A stretch of DNA of 64,000 nt from Malachius bipustulatus. Lineage: Eukaryota; Arthropoda; Insecta; Coleoptera; Melyridae. A program made the position numbers and the translations under genes. Positions 57,301 to 64,000 of the stretch are shown piece by piece. Numbering within the stretch: the first letter of the stretch is position 1; each line of letters begins with the position of its first letter. Below the pieces are notes generated by a model, which saw only the letters and a list, made by a program, of their open reading frames with translations, had not been told where the DNA came from and searched no databases. Where the stretch lies: assembly GCA_910589415.1 (NCBI GenBank), contig OU342633.1, positions 42,724,210 to 42,788,209 of the forward strand, in the 5' to 3' direction.

Positions 57301-58746
57301 TTATAACATGACATTCAACGAATGGCTAGTTAAATAGGACAAAACACGGTGCTCTTTTACGCATTGTCTGATAATATAGACGTTTAGTGTAACGTTAATC
57401 CTTTATAGATACGCTTTTTCATGGACATAAAACGATCAAACACACTATCATTACTCCATTACCATTAACGAGGGCAATTTACTCGAAAAAATTGACAATT
57501 TAAAACCATTTCACTGGAACATTCTGCATATCTTACGGTACCCATTTCATTATAACTCTGCACAATATACAGGGTAAGTCATTGATATGGGAAAGCTCGA
57601 TTGCACCTACACCATTAAAGATATCGAAATGAACCAAAAAATGCTGTAAATGGGAGGGTAAAGTGCAGTTTGTAAAATTATTTTCAGATACACAGGATGG
57701 CCCAATATCGCTGTACGCCATACAACTTTGTTATTTTAAATAGGACACCCTCTATATTATTACATATTTAGATTATTTGAGAAAAGTAAAAAAGAATGGT
57801 TTGTAAAGTTGAAGTTTGTAATGAGCAATTTATGAGTTATAAACAAATGAAAATCGCGATTTTCCATTTTCAAAGCAGCTTTTCTTAAAAACAGCTCAAG
57901 ATAGAGGAAAACGGCTTACATGTTCCTATCTTAATTTTTCATTTGGTATCCTATCATGTAGCTTAAATTTTTATACTGAGTGATGAAAATAATCAAATTT
58001 TCTACCACTCTGTATAAAAATTTCATCCATCCAATAGGATACCGCTTGAAAAGTTAAGATAGGGACATGTAAGCCGTTTTGTCATATCTCGAGCCGTTTT
58101 CAATATAAGCTGCTTTGAAAATGGAAAATCGCGATTTTCATTTGTTTATAACTCATAAATCGCTCATTACAAACTTCAACTTTACAAACCATTCTTTTTT
58201 ACTTTTCTCAAATAATCTGAAAAGGTAATAATATAGAGGGTGTCCTATTTAAAATAACAAAGTTGTATGGCGTACAGCGATATTGGGCCATCCTGTGTAT
58301 CTGAAAATAATTTTACAAACTGCACTTTACCCTCCCATTTACAGCACTTTTTGGTTCATTTCGATATCTTTAATGGTATAGGTGTAATCGAGCTTTGCCA
58401 TATCAATGACTTACCCTGTATATATGTATACTTTTACCAGTGAAAACTTCAGAAATAATTACATCCGTCACTCTTGCGTCTACTCACTTGGCGTAAGCTT
58501 TCTCGAGCAAGCCGGGCCAGAAGTGGTCGGAGTGCTGCGATTGCAGGAAGGCCAGTCTTCCATGCACCGTGGGCAATCTGTCGTCCACAAGAACCTCCGT
58601 CCATTCTCCACACCACCACAGTCTGAACCTGAACACTCCAGCGTACTGATGCTCTGCGTTGAAGGACTGGTCGGCTGGTACCACCCTGTAGAATAAACCC
58701 TTGTTCAGGTAGAGGACGCCCAGGCAGCTGACCAACCATTTATCGC
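45246..58746 (-). CDS. calpain-like gene, predicted catalytically dead (calpain-C type), 5' incomplete
   Basis: Calpains are cytosolic calcium-regulated cysteine proteases. Seven minus-strand exons (58746-58488, 47707-47449, 47387-47171, 47113-46837, 46773-46365, 46307-46043, 45663-45605) join with matching phases at GT...AG sites and give about 581 residues. Visible in order are the protease core, the beta-sandwich domain (TFEPGQEASFTLRVFS) and a penta-EF-hand region. Family members are usually near 700 residues, so roughly 80-100 N-terminal residues lie in exons I could not find. The catalytic Cys position is Lys (GDKW where the family has GDCW), the His position is Thr (GTNY for GHAY), and Asn is retained in RNPLG. 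Two of three active-site residues are lost, so a regulatory or scaffolding role is more likely than proteolysis. Drosophila CalpC is a known insect calpain without a working active site; orthology to it is inferred. The frame is intact in all exons, so this does not look like a pseudogene. Confidence 0.9.
45605..45663 (-). CDS. calpain-like gene, exon 7 (last EF-hand, short)
   Basis: The acceptor ttcttgcag is followed by two bases completing a codon, then IFEAKDPLQNGSIKLCLAE and GTAAGT. It aligns with the calpain C-terminal segment F...D....G.I......W. The frame also stays open through the donor to a stop at 45347, adding about 85 mostly hydrophobic residues that start VSWHIFSFT. Splicing to the 45302 exon is the alternative ending. 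Confidence 0.75.
46043..46307 (-). CDS. calpain-like gene, exon 6 (EF-hands, degenerate)
   Basis: Acceptor cttttgcag, phase 0; ends in phase 1 before GTAAGT. It encodes TTGLGRLKFSDFKDLMCSLK, then KTGILKAERLQDALLEVGF and KDGTLRFGDFVAAILHL. This is the calpain penta-EF-hand pattern. The loop spanning the exon 5/6 junction is DTTGLGRLKFSD, with Thr and Leu at ligand positions 3 and 5. The next loop is TKEKTGILKAER, lacking Asp at 1 and Glu at 12. Calcium binding by these two loops is therefore doubtful. Confidence 0.9.
46365..46773 (-). CDS. calpain-like gene, exon 5 (beta-sandwich end and EF-hand start)
   Basis: The acceptor ttttaaag is followed by one base completing Arg; the exon ends TTCGAT before GTAAGT (phase 0). 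It encodes a linker, GGYLIIPTTFEPGQEASFTL, RVFSSKP, then FLQLADEHRTVNAFELQELL and VCRQVVLTFD. The first block is the end of the beta-sandwich domain and the last opens the penta-EF-hand domain. With 136 complete codons it is the longest exon. Confidence 0.92.
46837..47113 (-). CDS. calpain-like gene, exon 4 (core to beta-sandwich junction)
   Basis: The acceptor ttttcag is followed by two bases that complete a Val codon, and the exon ends in phase 2 before GTAGGT. It encodes LYQGYWQRGVTAGGCRN, NPETFHINPQ and IGFTSYSMPKNN. The G.W..G.TAGGC.N.P.TF..NPQ block is diagnostic for the start of the calpain beta-sandwich domain. Confidence 0.92.
47171..47387 (-). CDS. calpain-like gene, exon 3 (core, Asn position)
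   Basis: Acceptor gttacag, phase 0 start; the exon ends in phase 1 before GTAAGG. It encodes IQLIKIRNPLG, then GSWSLDSPEW and FWMSYIDFIKTFTHLEI. In the family the block is RNPWG: the catalytic Asn is kept but the following Trp is Leu. W-S-D-x-S-P-E-W and FW.S..DF...F...EI are typical of the end of the protease core. Confidence 0.92.
47449..47707 (-). CDS. calpain-like gene, exon 2 (core, His position)
   Basis: The acceptor tttttcag is followed by one base completing the split Lys codon. The exon reads LHGSYEALKYGSLLDGMADL, then TGGITE, and ends IYSVER before GTAAGT (phase 0). HGSYEAL and DLTGG are conserved calpain blocks. Near the end, family members have GHAYS with the catalytic His; here it is GTNYRIYS, so His is Thr. 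It lies 10.8 kb downstream of the previous exon. Confidence 0.92.
49140..50230 (-). mobile_element. decayed non-LTR retrotransposon, endonuclease to RT start
   Basis: Reading on the minus strand from about 50230: TTEKEIFWCINDRIN (frame-broken), then VLDDFNAKIGETNTHTH near 50100 (the GDFNA motif of AP-like endonucleases), QIDYILSKRRWKSSVRDVK near 49930, where family members have the conserved IDYI...RW block, and after a broken stretch the linker before RT, EVETALKKLSDLVPGSDNIA, near 49230 (normally ..A...LK..KAPG.DNI). Stops and frameshifts break it, so it is dead. The type resembles RTE-like elements often mislabelled craniofacial development protein 2. It lies in reverse orientation to the LINE at 52207 and in the same orientation as the host gene. 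Confidence 0.8.
50886..51912. repeat. direct repeats of about 65 bp flanking an ORF-bearing segment
   Basis: GCTTGAAAATCTGAAATTTA at 50887 and GCTTGGAAATATGAAATTTA at 51848 each continue for about 65 related bases (AACG..TT..CACAA.GATCACG). The 960-bp spacing and the enclosed 143-residue frame (51236-51667, plus strand; EFALCNRAVKIIKQDPRRDR) could reflect a tandem duplication or a degenerate LTR-like unit; CAATAAATAAATACC near 51597 would be a polyadenylation signal in the latter. The frame has no known domain. Confidence 0.4.
52197..52206. repeat. target-site duplication, left copy, of LINE 52207-54720
   Basis: AAGATTCATC directly before the LINE; identical to 54721-54730 after the A-rich tail. 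Ten matching bases at both borders of an otherwise independent call make coincidence unlikely. Confidence 0.85.
52303..53382 (+). mobile_element. solo LTR, copy 2 (1080 bp), inserted in the LINE RT
   Basis: Same TG...CA ends, the same order of blocks and the same AATAAAGAGTA signal (about 53240) as the copy at 40304. It sits between the two LINE halves. The flanks (AGCT left, AGAA right) do not match, and part of the LINE RT is missing at the junction, so insertion was followed by deletion or came from recombination. The minisatellite of CCCTGGAG units (52857-53010) differs in unit number and order from copy 1. Confidence 0.8.
53797..54270 (+). pseudogene. RNase H domain of the LINE at 52207-54720, broken
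   Basis: HTDAS at about 53800 gives the first catalytic Asp, AELIGILQAAKYTL carries the Glu, and WYPSHAGITENEKVDALSKE carries the last Asp. The first part is in another frame from the rest and has a stop after NPNISH, so the copy is not functional. The motifs are those of RNase H domains found in I- and Jockey-related LINEs. Confidence 0.8.
54721..54730. repeat. target-site duplication, right copy, of LINE 52207-54720
   Basis: AAGATTCATC directly after the A-rich 3' tail of the LINE. Confidence 0.85.
56757..57122 (-). CDS. unassigned 121-residue ORF in the intron, possible LINE endonuclease remnant
   Basis: An open frame starting MYKASLYYRILAICIFCVV, with a hydrophobic start resembling a signal sequence. 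The middle reads SGGVSVTLRASQNFID and RISIEDMRILLRNRPI, vaguely like the GGV....L..... and I.V.N..... stretches of non-LTR endonucleases. The similarity is too weak for a firm call and there is no partner domain next to it. A run of accaac repeats lies in it at 57045-57075. It may be noise. Confidence 0.2.
   Translation of the reverse strand: MYKASLYYRILAICIFCVVGVGVGVERSVSRYQWLGAKLTMRSKKGTSWKCLILETASWSDVQCSGGVSVTLRASQNFIDSRVQGVLARISIEDMRILLRNRPIVPTYSDSDKRFLERAKV
57570..58418. mobile_element. TATA-flanked foldback element, 849 bp
   Basis: CAGGGTAAGTCATTGATATG after TATA (57566-57569); CATATCAATGACTTACCCTG before TATA (58419-58422). Arms of about 410 bases are nearly fully complementary around a centre near 57994. 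It ends only 69 bases from the donor of the first visible calpain exon. It shares the AGCCGTTTT / ACATG..CCTATCTTAA block with the other foldbacks. Confidence 0.9.
58488..58746 (-). CDS. calpain-like gene, first visible exon (protease core, Cys position)
   Basis: The acceptor is ttccatag. The exon starts with two bases that finish a Gly codon (phase 1) and ends CAA before GTGAGT (phase 2). It encodes GDKWLVSCLGVLYLNKG, then RVVPADQSF, YAGVFRFRLWW, GEWTEVLVDDRLPT and LLEKAYAK, all calpain protease-core signatures. In active calpains the first block reads GDCWFLA, so the nucleophile Cys is replaced by Lys (AAA at 58741-58739). The exon before this one, which should encode the end of the propeptide-like region and QGxLG, was not found between here and the window end. 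Confidence 0.9.
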
Positions 58747-60489
58747 CTATGGAATTAAATTAATAATATTATTGATTTAGATTTAATTAATAATTTAGAT
58801 ACATTTCCAGTAAAAATAAACACAGGGTTGCCCAGGCAACTTTTTTACTTTGCGAGGTAATGTTGGGGAGAATTTGATTCTAACTTGTAATCTGAAAAGT
58901 GCAGCGTGCGCTTTTCCACATCTGTTTCGAATGAAAATTGGACTAGCAAAAGGCGCAGGATAATAGACATGATCGGAATGTTTACACTCCGCTAGTTTTA
59001 TATTCTGGAGCATTGTAGCGAGGTCGAATGATGAGTCTGTCAGATTCCAGTCTGCCATCCGCCAGTCAGAAGGGCGATGTCAGAGTAGTAGGGTAAAGGA
59101 AGATGGGTAGATGTATCGATTAGAGGGAGGGGAGCTCTCAGGTCAGAAACCGACGAAATTAGGTTGGTCTTTCTTTCTGTCTGAAATACTGATGATGTGA
59201 ACATGGTTCAATAAAGTGAATTATTTAGTTAATTGTTTCGTATAGTGGTTTGTTTAAACTCAGGTATGAAATTGTTGTTTGAGAGTTCTTTAGCAGGGCT
59301 AATTTCTATGTCGTTTCTAATGAGGTAGTGTTGAGATTTGGTGATGCTGAGTAACATGGGATAGTTTATAGAAGCTCGACTTGGGTATAATGGCGTGCCC
59401 ACTTCGGTAATATTAAATGACGGTTGGTAGATTCAGATGGTAATGAGTTTTAATTTGCAGGGTTCTAGCTCCAGGCTCTAGCTCCAGGTTCTAGTTCCAA
59501 TCTCTATTTTAGTTTCCGTTCCTGGACAATAGTTATGTTCGAGAGTTCCATTTGTCTGGATCCAATTTTGCCTATGTAAACGAGTTCAGATGGATGGCGT
59601 CCTTTGGAAACGCGAAGCCAGTTTTTTATGTGTCTGGACCGATAGTGGAGGTCTGACGTAAGCGATCGTGGAAGGAGGAAGCGTTATTCTCCATCTTGCT
59701 TTTTGGTCTTCTGTTTCACTCAATCTTCATCCTGAGCCGCTGTTTGGACTGGAAGGTACCTTATCATGTTTATAATATAACTTTTATGTTCTCTAAAATG
59801 GGAAACACATCAACCAAATGATGTTATTGGAGTGATTTATTTGGATCATTGTTACCTGTAAATGAATTTAAGAATATCTAATTGATATTACAATTTTGTA
59901 TATTGCTAAACTTAATTATACCAAGCCGGTATAATTTTTTTTTTATTAGTAAAGTAAATTTTAATTTTGTAAATCTGTTATTTGGCCAAATTAAGTAAGG
60001 TTAGATGTGTAAATTTTGGTGAATACCAATAATTGAAGGTGATATTGTGGTCTTTTATAGACTAATTGCATTTTAAAATGAAGAATGATATTTCTTTTTG
60101 ATGTTATGTGTAATGTTTAGTAGATAAGTTGAACAATCCTAATTTTAAGTATATAATCTCACGATACATCATTATCAATTCCTGTAAATTTATTTTAATT
60201 GGAATTTATTCCAATAAACTGTTAATTGTTAGTGTGAGTTTTATTTTGGTGTGTTTTGTGTGACCTGAAATTTAAATAATCACAGCGTAGGGCAGGTCAA
60301 GGCTTTTTGAAAATTTTTTTTAGAAAACATTATTGATCTAGACGATCACTGAAAAATTTGTAACTTTCTTCTAAGATCCCCCACCACCCCTCTGTTCCGA
60401 TTCGGGTTCAAAGGAATCTGAACGTACCCGAACGGAGCGAGAGGGGATACACCCTCTGCTCGCAAATATTTGGCATTTTTATTCGAAAT
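58747..60489. other. no exon recognised; unassigned sequence 5' of the calpain exon
   Basis: I searched the minus strand for the missing calpain N-terminal block (P.F..G..R.D..QG.LG) and saw none. A minus frame at 58795-59058 (87 residues) shows no calpain match. A short tandem TCTAGCTCCAGG repeat is at 59463-59490. TTCCAATAAACTG near 60210 looks like a polyadenylation signal of an unidentified unit. Confidence 0.35.
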
Positions 60490-60960
60490 TTTAAATCAAG
60501 CGGGTAGAAAGGGCTACAAAAGAAAAGGATAGTTTCAGGCATTGCTGTAATATCCTGAAAAAACTGAAAAATAGAGATTTATTACTTAAAAAAAAAAAAA
60601 ATTCCAGTGTTCTAGGGCTCATCATTGATCTCATGCCAAAGACAAAGAAAAGCAACACTGAAACATGGTGGCCAACAATGATGAGCTCCAACAATACCGA
60701 AATGGTCATCCATGTCTTCAGCAATGTTTGTCTCTGCCTTGCGCATGAGATCTGCTGTCTATGAGCGATTAAATTTTCTACTCAAAATAAGAAATTTGGA
60801 TTTTTCAGTTTTTCAATATATTTCAAAATCAGCATCAAATTCTGCCCAACTTTGCTCCTTTAACCGACTCTCCCGTATCCCGTATTTAACCGTACCTCGC
60901 AAAATAAAAAGTTGCCCCTTTTGGGGAACAGATTTTGGCAACCCCTGTAGATACAGGGAG
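60490..60960. repeat. degenerate foldback
   Basis: ATATCCTGAAAAAACTGAAA at 60549 faces TTTTTCAGTTTTTCAATAT near 60804, as in the element at 4614. The inner stretch carries a second pair, GGGCTCATCATTG and CAATGATGAGCTCC. The ends are eroded. Confidence 0.5.
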
Positions 60961-61329
60961 GTTTTTTGCTTCGCATGAAAAATTATAATAAATTGACTAT
61001 TTTTTTTAAGAATTACAATAACATAGAGGCTTTTATTAATATTTATTAAATAGAAATAGTTTAATATAATTGGCTGTTGTAGCTGAAAATTTTGTAGAAT
61101 TTAATGTTATCAAGGAATTTCCGGAAAAGGTTACAAAAATTTGAATTTAATTTAAAAAAATGACCTTAGTGAAATTGGGAGACCAGGAGAGTCGAAGCAA
61201 CTGTGTTTGGCGAGACTTCAAGGGTTACCGTTGCCAATGGATGCCAATAACAAGGTTGAGCATTATGACCGTTACCATAGGATAGGACATCGCAGTGATA
61301 TGGATGACCTACTCAATCATCTAAGCAAG

Positions 61330-61830
61330 CAAAAAAACGGCTATGCGGATGATATAGTCATATAACTCATGGGGAAATATGCTAAAATACTATCGGAACT
61401 CATGTAAGGGGTTCTGAACACTGAACAGTGATAGTGCCAGAGGGCTGAACCCTGAAAAAACTGGTACCGTTCACGAAAAGGTGGAAAAGAGTTCAATCTA
61501 CCTATATTCTTCAACATACCACTGCGAGTAAGCAACCAGGGGAAGACGTGTGATTTACACCAGCAGAAGATCCAGAAGATCATAGAAAAAAGCAAATTGG
61601 TCTTAACAGGTGCAGAAAGGCACTTGGTAAAACGTTGGGTCTCTTCATTGGTTGTATATTGCTTTGATGAGACCAATTTTAACATATTGTACGGTTGTCT
61701 GGACTGGTGGCCTAAAATTGTGGCCTAAAATAGTCACTTGAAACTTCAAGGTGTACAAAGGCTCGCATTCTCCTCATACATAGGTATTACTGGACTGGAA
61801 CCATGAACACTTGATCAACGGGCCAAAGCG
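61330..61830 (+). mobile_element. decayed R1/Jockey-like RT with YADD
   Basis: GYADDIVI (YADD at 61342-61353) is the catalytic RT motif. It is followed after a stop by LMGKYAKILSELM and GVLNTEQ, further on NRCRKALGKTLGL, then MRPILTYCTVVW near 61670 and LQGVQRLAF, the usual thumb-region blocks, in shifting frames. Stops and frameshifts mean it is non-functional. It lies outside the calpain exons, in or beyond the 5' part of that gene. Confidence 0.75.
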
Positions 61831-61899
61831 TAGTTTTAACCTTATTTTTACGTTTGAATTGAATTTGTCATTACTGGTTTATTTAAGTCTTTGATTTGT

Positions 61900-62720
61900 A
61901 ATATTGCATCGTCAGTAGGGCACAATTCTTAGGTCAATACATTCATCGCTCGCAGATACCGAAAAATGACGTCTTATTGAGGTTGCTCGGCAAATTGGAA
62001 TCTTTATTGGTTACGTTCTGCCATAAGAATCGACGTCCTTATGACGAAACATTTCAGGTCCCAACAATGTCATTTATAACACTTTTTGACGTCATTTACA
62101 TCACGTTCAGCAGACGTCATTCATTTTACATCTAACGGACGTTGCTGGCCGCCATTATAAGTCTTTGTTTATGTATTGTTTAATGATTATCAGGCTTAAT
62201 TTGACTTAATTATGTTCCCTAATATCGAGGTTCTAGTATTAATATCCCAGGTAGTATAGACACACGTGATTATGACGTCATATTTTGATTATTAAGTAGT
62301 CACTGACGCGTCAGGAACCTATAAGTGACGTCGAAAATACGTTGTTTTTGTAAACTACTTAAAAAGTGACATCAAAAGGACGTTAGGCTTTTATTTATCA
62401 TGGAAGAAATGAAAAATAAACGTGGAACTTGAAGTACAAACTCCTGGAAGTGCTCTTTTGTCGAAAATTGTCATTAGACAGTTTTAACGTCTTCTTTAGC
62501 GTGTTTTTGCAACTAAACCTGACATTACTGATTTTTTCAAGAGAGTAAGAATCTGATCTGTGATATTTCATCGCCAATCTCACGTCAATAAATTCGTAAT
62601 CTGCTGAGCACCTAAAAATGACGTCGTATTGACGTTGTTCTACAAGTCGGAATCCTTATTGGTCTAGATACGAATATAAAAACGGTGACGTGATTAAGAC
62701 GTCACAATCCTAACTGAGAT
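61900..62720. repeat. ACGTC-rich repeat in two direct copies
   Basis: CCGAAAAATGACGTCTTATT (61967) and CCTAAAAATGACGTCGTATT (62609) head two related blocks about 640 bases apart, each continuing TTGAG/CGTTG..C and GGAATC.TTATTGG. Between them TGACGTCA-like sites are dense, and CCCAGGTAGTATAG stands at 62247. Related to 3190-3700. Confidence 0.6.
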
Positions 62721-62754
62721 GCGCTTGCATATTCAATCAACGCCTAGTGTCTTC

Positions 62755-64000
62755 TTCTTTTTCATTACTTTAATGGCCTTCGCACACTTGTGCATTTAGC
62801 CAGCTATCTTCTCGCTTTGGTTGGAAAATGTCTCTCCCATTGGGCGTTTTATGTTCTAAGACAGTTTTTCCATCACAATTTTTATATTTTTTGCAGATCT
62901 TCTCTCAAATTTAAGTTGTCTCAAATGGTTATTTATTTTTGTTTTTTCGTCTTTTACTTTTTCACAATATCTTCTTTTTTTACGTGTATCCACCCATACT
63001 ACTAAATTTGGCATCATTAACTCGAATTAAATAAGTGAAACGTCCTATGTCAAGAAAAGTAAGAAATATGTATACGAGGTAAGTTCAAAAAGGGTCTAAT
63101 TTGCTTCTTCTTCATTTTTTCAATGGCCTTTCACACTTATGCATTTTGTCAGCAAGCCAGTTATAATATTCTTTATTTGTAAAATTTCTCTCTTATTGGG
63201 CGTTCCATCTTCCTTTCTTCTCAATTTTTATATTTTTTGAGTAAGTTCCGAGAGATCTTTTTTCAAAGGTACAAACTGAACAAAATTCTCAAAAGTTGGT
63301 TATTTATTTTTAGGTATTCTTCTCTGATTTTTCTTCTTTTTAAAGTGTACCTACCTACACTGCTGAACTTGGCATCACTTTAACTCGAATTAAATAAGTA
63401 AAAAAGATGTATACGAGGTATGCTCAAAAAGTCTCTCTTTTTGTCCCCTTCGTTTCTTTAATGGACTTCGCACACTTATGCATTTAGGCACTATATTCTT
63501 TGCGATATGGTTGGAAAATTTCTCTCCCATTCTACGTTTCATCTGAAAAGACAATTCATCTAAAGACAATTTTTGTATTTTTTGTTTTTAAAAATTCAGA
63601 GGGTTCCGGCGGATGTTCTTTAGAAGTTCAAAACTCAATAAAATACTCAAAAATGGTTGAATAATTTTTATTTTTCATCTCTACTTTTTCACGTCATTTT
63701 TTCTTTACGTGTAAGTACTTACCTACACTACTGAATTTGGTATAGAATTAAATAAATAAAACATCCTATATCAAGAAAAGTAAGAGAAAGATGTATACGA
63801 GGTATGCTCAAAAAGCTTCTCATTTTTTCTTATTCTTTTTTTTAATGACCTTCGCATATTTGTGCATTTAGTCAGATATATTCTTCTCTTTCGGCCTATA
63901 TTCAAGGCGCCATAAATTTACATCCTCCCCGATGCTCACGCTATCCTGAAACCCCCTCACGCATGGATAATAAATAATAATGTTTTTAATATTCATATTA
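62755..64000. repeat. tandem repeat of about 340-380-bp units, runs off the window
   Basis: TCTTTAATGGCCTTCGCACA with TGTGCATTTAGCCAGCTAT recurs near 62769, 63118, 63458 and 63840, and TATACGAGGTATGCTCAAAA near 63070, 63411 and 63793. A single related block lies far away at 17824-17960. No coding frame. Confidence 0.75.

Larger units (their letters stand above)
47708..58487 (-). other. 10.8-kb intron of the calpain-like gene, a transposon nest
   Basis: Bounded by GTGAGT at 58487 and tttttcag ending at 47708. It contains a foldback element (57570-58418), a plus-strand 5'-truncated LINE with a solo LTR inside (52207-54720), a pair of direct repeats around an ORF (50886-51912) and a minus-strand LINE remnant (49140-50230). 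The other introns are 61 to 379 bases, so the size is explained by insertions. 47708-49140 and 54731-57570 hold AT-rich sequence; 48820-49120 resembles an arm of the foldback at 4614-5604. Confidence 0.85.

Noticed and set aside
58795..59058. 87-residue minus-strand frame as the missing upstream calpain exon
   Set aside because: It lacks the expected P.F..G..R.D..QG.LG block and has no donor that would supply the split Gly codon.
59100..60240. An LTR ending in CCAATAAACTG
   Set aside because: No second copy, no TG...CA boundary pair and no retroviral frame could be shown.

Overview
The window looks like an AT-rich insect nuclear genome. Evidence is a split gene with GT...AG introns, many non-LTR and LTR retrotransposon remnants, a satellite array, foldback elements, and frequent TACCTA/TAGGTA strings. 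I suspect a hemipteran or another insect with a large genome, but the sequence alone does not settle this. Almost all short ORFs are chance frames in repeats.

The one convincing host gene is a calpain-family gene on the minus strand, seven exons between 58746 and 45605, plus a possible last exon at 45302-45246. Exon phases match at every junction and the exons encode about 581 residues: most of the protease core, the beta-sandwich domain and a penta-EF-hand domain. Exons before the active-site cysteine position were not found. The cysteine position is Lys (GDKW), the catalytic histidine position is Thr (GTNY), and only the Asn is kept (RNPLG). The first two EF-hand loops have also lost typical calcium ligands. 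It is best read as a pseudoprotease of the calpain-C kind. Its first visible intron is 10.8 kb and full of transposons.

Layout: 1-8150 foldback elements and unassigned DNA; 8150-9115 decayed LINE 3' end (minus); 10516-11288 foldback; 12540-13020 decayed LINE RT (minus); 13091-14600 long-TIR element; 14638-15428 nested hairpins; 16004-16345 GC-rich possible exon; 16860-20035 two diverged tandem arrays; 20656-21380 TIR repeat; 22185-28970 a cluster of foldback elements, including a near-perfect 852-bp palindrome; 30325-35017 an AT-rich satellite with an alternating-monomer structure, a 1838-bp higher-order duplication and one inserted MITE; 36859-37319 MITE; 39719-43143 nested repeats including a solo LTR and a foldback; 43420-44830 tandem repeat carrying a MITE; 45246-58746 calpain gene, whose large intron holds a minus-strand LINE, a 5'-truncated plus-strand LINE split by a second solo LTR, and a foldback; 60490-60960 foldback; 61330-61830 decayed LINE RT with YADD; 61900-62720 ACGTC-rich repeat; 62755-64000 tandem repeat.

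The strongest non-gene signal is a family of foldback elements that begin CAGGGT and end with its complement, flanked by TATA on both sides in most copies, with long arms of shared modular sequence. They could be transcribed into long hairpins, which is inference. No CRISPR, operon or bacterial feature is present.
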